Below, one piece after another: positions 42,710-52,737 of a stretch of 64,000 nt of DNA. The notes beneath the pieces were generated by a model, which was not told where the DNA came from, made no database searches, and saw only the letters and a list, made by a program, of their open reading frames with translations. The stretch is from Sphingomonas chungangi. GTDB taxonomy: Bacteria; Pseudomonadota; Alphaproteobacteria; Sphingomonadales; Sphingomonadaceae. Positions within the stretch are counted from its first letter, which is position 1, and each line of letters begins with the position of its first letter. The position numbers and the translations under genes were made by a program. The stretch covers positions 372,001 through 436,000 of the forward strand of contig NZ_JACEIB010000027.1 in NCBI RefSeq assembly GCF_013778325.1, written 5' to 3'.

Positions 42710-44382
42710 CACGGCTTCGCGATCAGCCCATTATCGATCTTGGCCTTGATCCGCGCCTTCTCGTCATCGTCGGCCGCCACGAGCGCCGCGCGCCAGGCGT
42801 AGCGCGCGTCGAGCTTGCGGTTCGCCTTCCAGTAGGCGTCGCCGAGATGCTCGTTGATATCGGTCTCGGCCGGAGCGCCCTGCGCGGCGCGTTCCAGCAA
42901 CGGGATCGCACGATCGATATTGCCGCGCAGATACCAGGACCAGCCGAGCGAGTCGGTGATCGATGGATTGTCGGGCGCCAGCGCGCTGGCCTTGGCGATC
43001 ATCGCACCGGCACCAGGAATATCCTCGCCATGCTCCAGCTCGGAATAGCCCAGGAAGTTGAGCACCTCGGGCTGCTGCGGCGCCAGCGCCAGCGCGCGCG
43101 CCGCCTTGACGCGTGCGGTCGGCCAATCGCCCGCCTCCAGCACGGCATTGGCCTCCTGCAGCAGCAGCGGCCAGGCGATCTCGGCCGGCGCCTTCTCGCC
43201 ACCCGCCATCGTCAGCGCATGGTCATAGGCCTGCGCCGCCTCGGTCGGCTTCTTGGCGGCGGAGAGCAGATCGCCGAGCCGCGTCCAGTCACCCAGCGTC
43301 GCGCCGGGCGCCTGCGTCGCCGCCTGCGCCTCGGCGAGCGCCTGGTCGGAATGGCCGGCACGAACCAGAAGCATCACGCGTGTATCGCGGGCCGCGCCGG
43401 CGAAGGGATCGTCCGGGGAAACGTGGTTTACCGCATCGAGCGCCGCATCGTCCGCACCGCCGAGCGAGAGCAGGCTGGCAGTGACCAGCCACGGCTCGCT
43501 CGCATCGGGCGCCAGCATCGTCGCGATCCGCGCGAAGCCAAGCGCCAAGGGCGCTGCCTGCTGGCGGTTGAGATCGGCCGCGATCCGCACGTTGAGTTCG
43601 GCAATGCCTGCGGCCGGGGTGTCGATCGCGCCGGGCAGCTTGCGCCGCGCCGTCAGCATGTCCCGCGCCCGGGCGATCGCCGGCTCGTCGCCCACCAGCA
43701 TCGCGAGCGCCGCATCGTGCTTGTGCCGTTTGTCGAGCTCGGCCGCCGCCGCGATCCGGATGCGGGCCGATCGCGCGCCCTCGGGCAGCTGGAGCGCGTT
43801 GATCGCGGCGACGCCCTCGGTGTCCTTGCCCATCGCGATCAGGATCAGGCCCTGCTGTTCGCTGCCATATGTCTCGGCCAGGCTGCCGGGCGGCAGCGCC
43901 TTCAGCGGCGCCAGCGGATCATTGTCATGCGCGCCGTAGGCGATCCACGCGCGCATCGCCGGAACCATGAAGGCGAACAGTTTCTCCGCCGTGACCCGAT
44001 CGGCGAACGTCCGCGCGCGCTTCCAGTCCTTCGACTGGACCGCATCGGCGAGCAGCAGCAGCGTTCCGTCCGGCGGCAGCGACTTCTGCGCGTCGAGCGA
44101 TCGCGCGCCTTTCAGCGCCAGCGCCATGTCGCCCGCCGCGACCGCCTGACGATAGGCCCGGAGCGCCAGCGTCATGTTGCCGGGATTCTCGGCCGCCGCC
44201 GCCGCATAGCCGTTCGCCGCGACCGACAGCTCGCCGAGATCGTCGGCGGCGCGGGCGCGGACATAGTCCACCACCGGATCGCTCCTGGCCGGATGGCGGG
44301 GCGCGTCGGCGATGGCGGGGTTGAAGGCTGTCGCTGCGAGCGCGGCGATCAGAAGCGGGCGGAAGGTCTTCATCGATGACAT
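42709..44382 (-). CDS. Exported tetratricopeptide-repeat protein
   Basis: 557 residues: signal FRPLLIAALAATAFNPAIA, then helical TPR-like repeats with a clear array near the end (LNFLGYSELEHGEDIPGAGA, SLGWSWYLRGNIDRAIPLLE). Start 44382 or 44373. Possibly binds envelope proteins. Confidence 0.85.
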   Translation of the reverse strand: MSSMKTFRPLLIAALAATAFNPAIADAPRHPARSDPVVDYVRARAADDLGELSVAANGYAAAAAENPGNMTLALRAYRQAVAAGDMALALKGARSLDAQKSLPPDGTLLLLADAVQSKDWKRARTFADRVTAEKLFAFMVPAMRAWIAYGAHDNDPLAPLKALPPGSLAETYGSEQQGLILIAMGKDTEGVAAINALQLPEGARSARIRIAAAAELDKRHKHDAALAMLVGDEPAIARARDMLTARRKLPGAIDTPAAGIAELNVRIAADLNRQQAAPLALGFARIATMLAPDASEPWLVTASLLSLGGADDAALDAVNHVSPDDPFAGAARDTRVMLLVRAGHSDQALAEAQAATQAPGATLGDWTRLGDLLSAAKKPTEAAQAYDHALTMAGGEKAPAEIAWPLLLQEANAVLEAGDWPTARVKAARALALAPQQPEVLNFLGYSELEHGEDIPGAGAMIAKASALAPDNPSITDSLGWSWYLRGNIDRAIPLLERAAQGAPAETDINEHLGDAYWKANRKLDARYAWRAALVAADDDEKARIKAKIDNGLIAKP

Positions 44383-44449
44383 GCTCGGTACAGTTACGCC
44401 CCGCACCGATCCTTTGTCGATCCCACCGCCCGTGGCAAGCGGCTTGCCC

Positions 44450-46102
44450 TCACATATTCGGATAGTTCGGGCCGCCGCCGCCCTCGGGCACCACCCAATT
44501 GATGTTCTGGGTCGGGTCCTTGATGTCGCAGGTCTTGCAGTGGACGCAGTTCTGCGCGTTGATCTGCAGGCGCGGCTCGCCTTCCTCGCGCCCCACGATC
44601 TCGTAGACGCCGGCCGGGCAATAACGCTGCTCGGGCGCCTCGAACTCCCTGAGGTTCACCTCGATCGGCACCGAGGCATCCTTGAGCGTCAGGTGGACCG
44701 GCTGGTCCTCCTCATGGTTCACGCCCGAGATGAACACCGAGGAGAGGCGATCGAAGCTGATCACGCCGTCGGGCTTGGGATAGTCGATCTTCGGGCAGAT
44801 GTTCGCCTTCCAGAGCGATTCCGCATCGGTGTGCTTGTGCTTGAGCGTGAAGGGCAGGCCGATCTTGAGATAGCGCATCCAGAGATCGAGACCCGAGACG
44901 AGGGTGCCGACCGTGCCGCCGAACTTGGCGACAGCGGGCTCCGCGTTGCGGACCATCTTGAGCTCCTTGGCCACCCAGCTCGCGTTGAGCGCGTCCGGGT
45001 AGCTCGCCAGCTCGTCCTGCTTGCGATCCGCCTTGAGCGCGTCGAAGGCGGCCTCGGCGGCGAGCATGCCGCTCTTCATCGCGGTGTGGCTGCCCTTGAT
45101 GCGCGGCACGTTGACGAAGCCCGCCGAGCAGCCGATCAGCGCACCGCCCGGGAAAGTGAGTTTCGGCACCGACTGCCAGCCGCCCTCGTTGATCGCGCGC
45201 GCGCCGTAGGAGACGCGGCGGCCGCCCTCCAAGATCGCCTTGATATCAGGGTGCTGCTTCCAGCGCTGGAATTCCTCGAAGGGCGAGAGCCACGGATTCT
45301 TGTAGTCGAGCGCCACCACGAAGCCGAGCGCGACCTGGTTGTTGGCCTGATGATAGAGGAAGCCGCCGCCCCATGCGTCGTCGAGCGGCCAGCCCTGGGT
45401 GTGGATCACGCGGCCCGGCACATGCTTGGCGGGATCGATGTCCCAAAGCTCCTTGAGGCCGATGCCATAGACCTGGGGATCGCAATCGCGCTCCAGATCG
45501 AACAGGCGCTTGAGCTCCTTGGTCAGATGCCCACGCGCGCCTTCCGCGAAGAAGGTGTATTTGCCGTGCAGCTCCATGCCGGGCTGGTAGTCACCCTTGT
45601 GCTCGCCGGTTCGCGAGATTCCCATGTCGCCGGTGGCGACGCCCTTCACCGCGCCGTCCTCGTCGAACAGGATTTCGGCCGCCGCGAAGCCGGGGAAAAT
45701 CTCGACGCCCAGATTCTCGGCCTGCGAGGCCAGCCAGCGGCACAGATTGCCGAGCGAGAGCGTGTAGGTGCCCTTGTTGTTCATGAAGGGCGGCATCATC
45801 AGGTGGGGCATTTCCCACTTGCCGTTCTTGCTCAGCACCCAATGCTGGTTGTCCGTCACCGGCACGCTGAGCGGGCTGTCGAGCTCCTTCCAGTTGGGAA
45901 TGAGCTCGTTGAGCGCGATCGGATCGACCACCGCACCGGACAGGATATGCGCGCCAACCTCGGAGCCCTTCTCCAGCACGCAGACCGAAAGCTCGCGGCC
46001 TTCCGCTTCGGCGAGTTGCTTCAATCGGATCGCCGCCGACAGTCCCGCAGGCCCCGCGCCCACTACGACGACGTCATACTCCATCGATTCGCGATCCGAC
46101 AT
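44450..46102 (-). CDS. Electron-transfer flavoprotein-ubiquinone oxidoreductase
   Basis: Passes electrons from ETF to ubiquinone in the membrane. 550 residues: FAD loop VVGAGPAGLSAAIRL, RYCPAGVYE and 4Fe-4S CVHCKTCDIKDP. AGGAG before ATG 46102; upstream frame is unrelated. Confidence 0.95.
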   Translation of the reverse strand: MSDRESMEYDVVVVGAGPAGLSAAIRLKQLAEAEGRELSVCVLEKGSEVGAHILSGAVVDPIALNELIPNWKELDSPLSVPVTDNQHWVLSKNGKWEMPHLMMPPFMNNKGTYTLSLGNLCRWLASQAENLGVEIFPGFAAAEILFDEDGAVKGVATGDMGISRTGEHKGDYQPGMELHGKYTFFAEGARGHLTKELKRLFDLERDCDPQVYGIGLKELWDIDPAKHVPGRVIHTQGWPLDDAWGGGFLYHQANNQVALGFVVALDYKNPWLSPFEEFQRWKQHPDIKAILEGGRRVSYGARAINEGGWQSVPKLTFPGGALIGCSAGFVNVPRIKGSHTAMKSGMLAAEAAFDALKADRKQDELASYPDALNASWVAKELKMVRNAEPAVAKFGGTVGTLVSGLDLWMRYLKIGLPFTLKHKHTDAESLWKANICPKIDYPKPDGVISFDRLSSVFISGVNHEEDQPVHLTLKDASVPIEVNLREFEAPEQRYCPAGVYEIVGREEGEPRLQINAQNCVHCKTCDIKDPTQNINWVVPEGGGGPNYPNM

Positions 46103-46236
46103 CTTCACTCCTTCCCCTCGTCCACCTCTACGGAATCCGCGAAAATCTGCGGATCGGCGCAATCCCGTAACGCTCCGGCCTCAATCCGCGTTTCCCGAGA
46201 TTGACCTCCGCGTCAACCGCAAGGCATGTGCCGATC

Positions 46237-46953
46237 ATGCTTAATGGGGGGCAGCACCGTTTTCGGGACGTGATCGCCAGCACGATCGGCTGGTGGGCGG
46301 AGGCCGGCCTCGATACGCTTGCGGACGAGCAGCCGCGCGATTGGCTCGAGCCGCCGGCCAAAGCCCCGAAGGTGACGGAAGCTCCGGCCGCAGCGCCTTC
46401 GCCGAGCTTGCCGGAGGGGATCGAGGCGCTCCACGCCTTGCTGGCGACCGGCGACTATGCCCCGCAATCCGCCCCGCCCGGTCGCCGCATCGCGCCGTCC
46501 GGTGCGCCCGGCGCGGCGCTGATGATCATAGCGGACATGCCCGATGCCGACGACGCCGGGCACCTTTTCGCGGGGGAGACCGCGAAGCTGTTCGACGCCA
46601 TGCTCGCTGCGATGGGTGTCGATCGCGGCGGTATCTATCTCGCCCCCTTCTCGCCTGCCCGCGCGGCGGGACGGATCGCGCCGGAGCAGGGCGAAGCGCT
46701 CACCATTCTGATGCGCCGCCACATCGCGCTTGCCACCCCCAAAACATTGATGATCTTCGGCGACGAGCCGGCGCGCTGGCTCATCGGGCCCGAAACACTG
46801 CAAATTCGCGGCGGTTTACGACACGTTAACCATGACGGCGGCACGGTGCCCGCCATCGCGACCTTTCACCCGCGCCACCTGCGCCGGATGCCCGCCCTCA
46901 AGGCGAGCGCCTGGGCGGACATGCGCCTGCTGCTCGGAGTTCTCGGCCAGTGA
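46237..46953 (+). CDS. Uracil-DNA glycosylase superfamily protein, degenerate
   Basis: 238 residues. The C-terminal FHPRHLRRMPALKASAW matches family 4/5 UDG (HPSYLLRxPALKxxAW). The usual GEAPG motif reads ADMPD and the Fe-S cysteines are absent, so catalysis is doubtful. Ends in the slt start (GTGA). Confidence 0.75.
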   Translation: MLNGGQHRFRDVIASTIGWWAEAGLDTLADEQPRDWLEPPAKAPKVTEAPAAAPSPSLPEGIEALHALLATGDYAPQSAPPGRRIAPSGAPGAALMIIADMPDADDAGHLFAGETAKLFDAMLAAMGVDRGGIYLAPFSPARAAGRIAPEQGEALTILMRRHIALATPKTLMIFGDEPARWLIGPETLQIRGGLRHVNHDGGTVPAIATFHPRHLRRMPALKASAWADMRLLLGVLGQ

Positions 46954-48752
46954 CGTTTCGGTCCCTCGCATCGGTGCTGGCCCTGGCCTGCTGTTCCGCA
47001 TCGGCCGTGGCTGCCGCGGACGTCTCCGTGCCGGCGACAACCTACCCGGTTTCCTCCACGCCGCAGGTCATCACCACCTCCGGCAGCGGTGCCGTGCTGA
47101 CGGCCGACCAGCGCGCAGCCTATGAGGCGGTGTTCGAGGCGATCCGCAACGGTCGCTGGAGCGATGCTCAGGCCGGCCTCGCCGCGCAGCCCGATGGCGT
47201 GCTGACCCCGGTCGCCCGCGCCGAGCTGTTCCTGGCAAAGAACAGCCCGCGCATCGCGCAGGCCGATCTGCTCGCCTTGCTGTCGCAGGCGCCCGACCTC
47301 CCGCAGGCTCCGCAGCTTGCCCTGCTGGCGAAGAAGCGCGGCGCAACCGACCTTCCCGCGCTGCCCACCCCGCGTGATCTCGACTGGGTGAACGGTGCGC
47401 CGAGCCGCATCGCCGCGCGCCCGACCGCCAACGATCTCGCCGCCGCCTCGCTCACCGCGCAGGCCCGCCCGCTGCTCAAGGCCGACAATCCGGCCGGCGC
47501 CGAGGCGCTGCTCAACGCCAGCTTCGCTCAGCTGAGCCCCGAGGCCGCTACCGAATGGCAGCAGCGCATCGCCTGGAGCTACTTCCTCAACAACGACGAC
47601 GCCAACGCCACAAGGCTGGCCTCGCTCGCGTCGCGAGGCCCCGGTGAATGGGCCGTGCAGGCGAGCTGGGTGCAGGGCCTCTCCGCCTGGCGCCAGAACG
47701 ACTGCAAGGGCGCCGACGATGCCTTCTCGCGCGTCGCCGCCAACGGCAGCGATGCCGAGATGCGCTCGGCCGGGCAATTCTGGTCGGCGCGCGCCGAGAT
47801 GAAGTGCGGGCGCTTCTCGTCCGTCCAGCAGCACCTGCGCACCGCCGCGCGCAACCCCGAGACCTTCTACGGCCTCGTCGCCGCGCGCCTGCTCGGCATG
47901 GCGGTGCCGGCCTCGGCGGCCGCGCCCAAGCTCACCACCGAGGAGTGGGCCGAGTTGTCGGTCCATGCCGACGTTCGCCGCGCCGCCGCGCTCGCCGAGA
48001 TCGGCGAATATGGCCTCGCCGACGAGATGCTGCGGTGGCAGGCCCGCATCGGTTCGGACAACGAGCACAAGTCGCTGCTCCACCTCGCCGCGCGGCTCGA
48101 TCTTCCCGCCACCCAGATCTGGCTCGCGCACAATTGCCCGACGGGCGAGATCGTCGAGGCATCGGCCCGCTATCCCGCGCCCAACTGGGTGCCGCAGGGC
48201 GGCTGGCAAGTCGACAAGGCGCTGGTCTTCGCGCACGTGATGCAGGAATCGCGGTTCCGCACCGATGCGCTCTCCGCCGCCGGCGCACGCGGGCTGATGC
48301 AGGTACTGCCCACCACCGCCGACCTGATCGAGCGCAAGCGCGGCTCCGGCATCACCGTCGATCGCGCCAGCCTCTCCAGCCCGCAGGTCAACATGGCCTA
48401 TGGGCAGGCCTATCTCCAGCAGCTGCGCGACGCGACCGGCGGCCTGCTGCCCAAGGTGATCGCCGCCTATAATGCCGGCCCCAATGCGGTCGCCCGCTGG
48501 GACATCAACAATCGCGCCCAGAACGATCCCCTGCTCTATATCGAGAGCATCCCCTATGCCGAGACGCGCGGTTACGTGACCACGGTGCTGCGCAACTACT
48601 GGATGTACGAGCGCCAGTCCGGCGAGCAGACCGCCAGCCTCAAGGCGCTGGCGCAGGGTGCCTGGCCGCGCTTCCCCTCGACCATGCAGGCGGGCGTGCG
48701 GACCGGCACCGCGTCGGCCGACGCGACGCGCTCGACCATCGCCAACAACTGA
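46950..48752 (+). CDS. slt: Soluble lytic murein transglycosylase
   Basis: 600 residues: signal peptide, alpha-superhelix U/L domains, and SLT domain with catalytic Glu in [37 protein letters not shown] start overlaps the upstream stop. Confidence 0.94.
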   Translation: MTFRSLASVLALACCSASAVAAADVSVPATTYPVSSTPQVITTSGSGAVLTADQRAAYEAVFEAIRNGRWSDAQAGLAAQPDGVLTPVARAELFLAKNSPRIAQADLLALLSQAPDLPQAPQLALLAKKRGATDLPALPTPRDLDWVNGAPSRIAARPTANDLAAASLTAQARPLLKADNPAGAEALLNASFAQLSPEAATEWQQRIAWSYFLNNDDANATRLASLASRGPGEWAVQASWVQGLSAWRQNDCKGADDAFSRVAANGSDAEMRSAGQFWSARAEMKCGRFSSVQQHLRTAARNPETFYGLVAARLLGMAVPASAAAPKLTTEEWAELSVHADVRRAAALAEIGEYGLADEMLRWQARIGSDNEHKSLLHLAARLDLPATQIWLAHNCPTGEIVEASARYPAPNWVPQGGWQVDKALVFAHVMQESRFRTDALSAAGARGLMQVLPTTADLIERKRGSGITVDRASLSSPQVNMAYGQAYLQQLRDATGGLLPKVIAAYNAGPNAVARWDINNRAQNDPLLYIESIPYAETRGYVTTVLRNYWMYERQSGEQTASLKALAQGAWPRFPSTMQAGVRTGTASADATRSTIANN

Positions 48753-48753
48753 C

Positions 48754-49281
48754 ATGTCTCTTGACGAGGGCATCGCGTTCAGGCCGGTCCGCATCGCCGT
48801 CCTGACGGTGTCGGACACGCGGACGCTCGCCGACGACCGATCCGGCGACACGCTGGTCGAGCGGCTGACCACCGCCGGCCACATCCTCGCCGATCGCGCG
48901 ATCGAGAAAGACGATGCCGAGACGATCACGGGCCGGCTGCTCGGCTGGATCGCCGATCCGCAGGTGGATTGCGTGATCTCCACCGGCGGCACCGGCGTCA
49001 CCGGCCGCGACGTGACGCCCGAGGCCTTCGCGCAAGTGTGGGATAAGCAGATCGAGGGCTTCGGCGAGCTTTTCCGCTGGCTGAGCTACGCCAAGATCGG
49101 CACCTCGACGATCCAGTCACGCGCGTGCGCGGGTGTCGCGCGCGGCACCTACCTGTTCGCGCTGCCCGGCTCGACCGGCGCGGTGAAGGACGGGTGGGAC
49201 GGCATCCTCGCCTCCCAGCTCGATATCCGCCACCGCCCCTGCAATTTCGTCGAACTGATGCCGAGGCTGCGCGAGGCGTGA
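48754..49281 (+). CDS. moaB: Molybdenum cofactor biosynthesis protein B
   Basis: 175 residues: [34 protein letters not shown] and [11 protein letters not shown]. Adenylyltransferase-like fold. ATG two bases after the slt stop. Confidence 0.93.
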   Translation: MSLDEGIAFRPVRIAVLTVSDTRTLADDRSGDTLVERLTTAGHILADRAIEKDDAETITGRLLGWIADPQVDCVISTGGTGVTGRDVTPEAFAQVWDKQIEGFGELFRWLSYAKIGTSTIQSRACAGVARGTYLFALPGSTGAVKDGWDGILASQLDIRHRPCNFVELMPRLREA

Positions 49282-49946
49282 CCGGTAATCCTGCCGACAC
49301 GCTGCTCGACAGCTGGTCGGTCAATGCCGAAGCCTGGACCGACGCCGTGCGCGGACACTGCATCGCCAGCCGGCGCGAGATCACCGACGCCGCGATCGTC
49401 GAGGCGGTGCTCCGCCACCGTCCGCGCCGGATGCTGGACGTCGGCTGCGGCGAAGGCTGGCTATGCCGCGCCCTGGCCGGTCAGATCGAGACCATTACAG
49501 GCGTGGACGGCTCGCCGGAGTTGATCGAGTACGCAAGAGCTTCGGGCGGTGCGGAATTCCTCTGCCGCGATTACGCGCGGCTGATCGAGACGCCCGCCGC
49601 AGCCGGCGCGGATTTCGACCTGATCGCCTGCAATTTCGCGCTGCTCGACGATCGCGTCGCAGCGCTGCTGTCCGCGCTTGCACGAATAGCGGCCCCGGGC
49701 GCTCACCTCGTTATCCAGACGGTGCACCCGCTCACCGTGGCGCCACCCTATGCCGACGGTTGGCGCACCGAGCGATTTGACGGCTTCGGGAACGCACCAT
49801 GGGCCGAAATGCCCTGGATGTTCCGAACGCTTGGCAATTGGGTGAAAACGATTTCGGAGTCATGGCGACTGATCGGGATCGGGGAACCGTGCACGCCCGG
49901 TGCACCGCTCCCCGCATCCCTTCTCATCACGGCTCGAAAGGCCTGA
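49278..49946 (+). CDS. Class I SAM-dependent methyltransferase
   Basis: 222 residues: [41 protein letters not shown] overlaps moaB stop. Substrate unknown. Confidence 0.87.
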   Translation: MTGNPADTLLDSWSVNAEAWTDAVRGHCIASRREITDAAIVEAVLRHRPRRMLDVGCGEGWLCRALAGQIETITGVDGSPELIEYARASGGAEFLCRDYARLIETPAAAGADFDLIACNFALLDDRVAALLSALARIAAPGAHLVIQTVHPLTVAPPYADGWRTERFDGFGNAPWAEMPWMFRTLGNWVKTISESWRLIGIGEPCTPGAPLPASLLITARKA

Positions 49947-49975
49947 CCGGCGACAGGACCGACAGCCGAGGTCGA

Positions 49976-50305
49976 TCAGTGATGCCGCCCGCCGCCCATC
50001 GGGGGCGTGAAGCTGCCGTGCATGGGGTGGAAGGCATGGCCGCCGCCGGCCGGCTGGCCCATGTCATGGCGGAAATGGCCGCCCGTATCGTGTCGCCAAT
50101 GGCCATGCTCGCTGGTGCGATAATAAAAGGCATCGCCATCGCCCCAATATCCGTCATAGATCGGGCCGTAATAGTCGTCGTAATAGCCGTCATAGGCGAT
50201 CGGCCCCGGCCCGCCCGGCCCGTCATAATAGCCGTCGCTCACACAACCGGCGAGCGGAAGGGCCATGGCAGCCCCAGTCAGGGCGATCAGCAGCTTCCTG
50301 TTCAC
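49976..50305 (-). CDS. Small Tyr/Gly/His-rich lipoprotein
   Basis: 109 residues: signal with lipobox PLAGCVSDG, then repeats of YYD/YDGYY, and a histidine-rich end with 11 His in about 40 residues. Metal binding is possible. No known family. Confidence 0.72.
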   Translation of the reverse strand: MNRKLLIALTGAAMALPLAGCVSDGYYDGPGGPGPIAYDGYYDDYYGPIYDGYWGDGDAFYYRTSEHGHWRHDTGGHFRHDMGQPAGGGHAFHPMHGSFTPPMGGGRHH

Positions 50306-50382
50306 GATTCTTCTCCTCTCGGCCCCGCGAGAGACAAACCGGCCGCGAAACGGAATGTTGCCTTACAAATCGGACAGGTGGA

Positions 50383-50721
50383 TCAATGGCTTGCCTCGAC
50401 CACGGCAAGCTCGTTGCCCGAAGGATCGCGGAAGTGAAAACGACGGCCGCCCGGAAAGGCGAAGATCGGCTTCACCACCGTGCCCCCCGCCGCCTCCACC
50501 TTGGCCGGCCATGAATCCAGCCCCTCGACGTCGATCACGGGCAGCGGCGCCTTCGTCGCCTCGGCCGCATCGCCCTGCAGCCCGAGATCGACGTCGCCCA
50601 TCGTCGTCGCCGCATAGGTCGGCCCGAACTCGCTCATCAGCCAGCCGAACGCCACCTCGTAGAAGCTCTTCGCCACGGCCGTGTCCGCGACCGGCAGCTC
50701 GACATAATTGATCCGGGCCAT
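50383..50721 (-). CDS. VOC (glyoxalase/dioxygenase) family protein
   Basis: 112 residues: INYVELPVADTAVAKSFYEV, HFRDPSGNELAVVE. Enzyme activity unknown. ATG 50721 has GGAG 6 bases upstream; ATG 50733 is possible. Confidence 0.86.
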   Translation of the reverse strand: MARINYVELPVADTAVAKSFYEVAFGWLMSEFGPTYAATTMGDVDLGLQGDAAEATKAPLPVIDVEGLDSWPAKVEAAGGTVVKPIFAFPGGRRFHFRDPSGNELAVVEASH

Positions 50722-50776
50722 CCGCCACTCCATCGATGTTCTTTCTTTGTTCTGACTCATCCGCTACGCTCTGTCA

Positions 50777-51865
50777 ATGCCGAGTCGCTTTCCAGAGCAG
50801 CGCGCCGGGCGCGGCGCGACCGTCAACGAGGTGCCCCGGCGCTTCGGTCTGGCCGCGCGCGAGGCGGATGGCGACTGGCTCGATACGCGCGAAGCGCTCG
50901 ACGGCGAGCCGCCGCCGCTCCGCACTACGGTAACGATCGAAAGCCCGCGCACGATCATCACGAAGAACGCGTCTCCGGACGTCGGGTTCGATCGCTCGAT
51001 CAATCCGTATCGAGGCTGCGAGCATGGCTGCATCTATTGTTTCGCCCGGCCGACGCACGCCTTCCACGATCTCTCGCCCGGCCTCGATTTCGAGACGAGG
51101 CTGTTCGCCAAGCCCAATGCGGCCGAATTGCTGGCGAAAGAGCTGGCAGCGCCATCCTATCAGTGCCGGCCAATCGCGTTCGGCACCAACACCGATCCCT
51201 ACCAGCCGATCGAGGGGCGCTACCGCATCACCCGGGCCTGTCTCGAGCTGCTGGCGGGGTGCCGCCACCCGATCACCATCACCACCAAGTCGGATCGCGT
51301 CGTGTCCGACATCGAACTGCTGCGCGGCATGGCGCGCGACGATCTCGCGGCGGTGTCGATCTCGGTCACGTCGCTCGATCCGAAGACCGCGCGGACGCTG
51401 GAGCCGCGCGCGCCGCATCCCGAACGGCGGCTGACGGCGGTGCGCAAGCTGGCGGATGCCGGTATCCCCGTCCACGTCTCGATCGCGCCGATCGTGCCGC
51501 AGGTGACCGATCACGAAATCGAGCATCTCGTCGAGCGCGCGGCGGAGGCCGGCGCGCGCGGCGTCTCCTTCATCCCCGTCCGCCTGCCGCACGAGGTGGC
51601 GCCCTTGTTCCGCGCCTGGCTGGAAGCGCATCATCCCGACCGTGCGGCCAAGGTGATGGCGACGATCCAAGCGATCCGTGGCGGGCGGGACAACGATCCC
51701 GACTTCTTCACGCGCATGAAGGGCCATGGGCCATGGGCGGACCTCATCCGCAGCCGCATCCAGATTGCCAGCCGCAAGCACGGCCTCGGCCGCCAGCGCT
51801 TCCAGCTACGCGCAGACCTGTTCACGCCACCGGTGCTGCCGGGGACGCAGATGTCACTTTTCTAG
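50777..51865 (+). CDS. PA0069-type radical SAM protein
   Basis: 362 residues, SPL-like radical SAM with CEHGCIYC and a GTNTDPYQPIEG motif. Function unknown; often near DNA-repair genes. Confidence 0.87.
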   Translation: MPSRFPEQRAGRGATVNEVPRRFGLAAREADGDWLDTREALDGEPPPLRTTVTIESPRTIITKNASPDVGFDRSINPYRGCEHGCIYCFARPTHAFHDLSPGLDFETRLFAKPNAAELLAKELAAPSYQCRPIAFGTNTDPYQPIEGRYRITRACLELLAGCRHPITITTKSDRVVSDIELLRGMARDDLAAVSISVTSLDPKTARTLEPRAPHPERRLTAVRKLADAGIPVHVSIAPIVPQVTDHEIEHLVERAAEAGARGVSFIPVRLPHEVAPLFRAWLEAHHPDRAAKVMATIQAIRGGRDNDPDFFTRMKGHGPWADLIRSRIQIASRKHGLGRQRFQLRADLFTPPVLPGTQMSLF

Positions 51866-51870
51866 GAATC

Positions 51871-52077
51871 TCAGGCTGCGGCGCAGCAGCCGCGAAGCTC
51901 GGTGAGTGCGCCCTGTATCTCGTAGAGCAGCGTCCTTGCATTCGCCACGCGGAGTCCGCGATCCCGTGCCTGCCGGACGATCGCCTGCTGCTGTTCCTCA
52001 AATGCGACGAGATCGGCGATCCGCTCCTCCAGCGTCTCGCCGGGAGACAGGATCATGAGATCGTTCTTGCTGCTCAT
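51871..52077 (-). CDS. Small helical protein, 68 residues
   Basis: MSSKNDLMILSPGETLEERI then a coiled coil; ends ELRGCCAAA. Weak family signal. ATG 52077. Confidence 0.55.
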   Translation of the reverse strand: MSSKNDLMILSPGETLEERIADLVAFEEQQQAIVRQARDRGLRVANARTLLYEIQGALTELRGCCAAA

Positions 52078-52202
52078 CGATACTCTCGAACGCCGATGAG
52101 CAGGAGACGCAGGGCGGCGTGTTCGGTTCCGCGCGCGCCGGGCAGCTGGAACGAAAATCCGCGCCATGATAGGCTGGCGGTGTCCAATCCAGGGGATCGG
52201 CC

Positions 52203-52397
52203 ATGCCGTTCGACCCACTCGACTACCGACGCCGGGAGCCCTCGCCGGATCGCCCCAGCCCGACGGCGCCGACCACCAGGCATGGCGGGCTGGTGCTGGC
52301 TGGCCTGATTATCGTCGCGATGCTGCTGACCGGCCTGATCGAGTTTCCCTACGCCCTGAACGGCATCGGCCAGCTCGCCGATGCGCTGGGCCTTTAG
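52203..52397 (+). CDS. Small membrane protein, 64 residues
   Basis: Proline-rich N-terminus, one helix GLVLAGLIIVAMLLTGLIEF. Stop overlaps the convergent Mpo1-like gene's stop. Confidence 0.6.
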   Translation: MPFDPLDYRRREPSPDRPSPTAPTTRHGGLVLAGLIIVAMLLTGLIEFPYALNGIGQLADALGL

Positions 52398-52735
52398 CGC
52401 CCGCCTTTCACCCCGGCGCGCGCCAGTTCGCGACCCAGCCGGCCGCTGACCCAGCAGCCGTACATCACGAAATCGGCAGCAAGGCTCCACAACGGATAGG
52501 TGAAGGTCGCCGGCCGGTTGCGCTCGATCGTGAAGTGGGCGAGCCAGGCGAAGAAATAGCCCGCCACCGGCATCGCCGCGAATAGCAGCGCATGGCCGGT
52601 GACGATGCCTGCGATCAGGCAGATCAGCACCAGCGTCGTACCGACATAGTGGAGCGCACGGGTCGCCGACTTGCTGTGCTCGCGCAGGTAGAAGGGCCAG
52701 AATTGGGCGAAGCTGGTGAAGCGCTCGCCCGCCAT
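52394..52735 (-). CDS. Mpo1-like (DUF962) membrane protein
   Basis: 113 residues, three or four helices; FYLREHSKSATRALHYVGT and HFTIERNRPATFTYP are the family pattern (2-hydroxy fatty acid dioxygenase-like). Two bases after dnaE. Confidence 0.85.
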   Translation of the reverse strand: MAGERFTSFAQFWPFYLREHSKSATRALHYVGTTLVLICLIAGIVTGHALLFAAMPVAGYFFAWLAHFTIERNRPATFTYPLWSLAADFVMYGCWVSGRLGRELARAGVKGGR

Positions 52736-52737
52736 GA

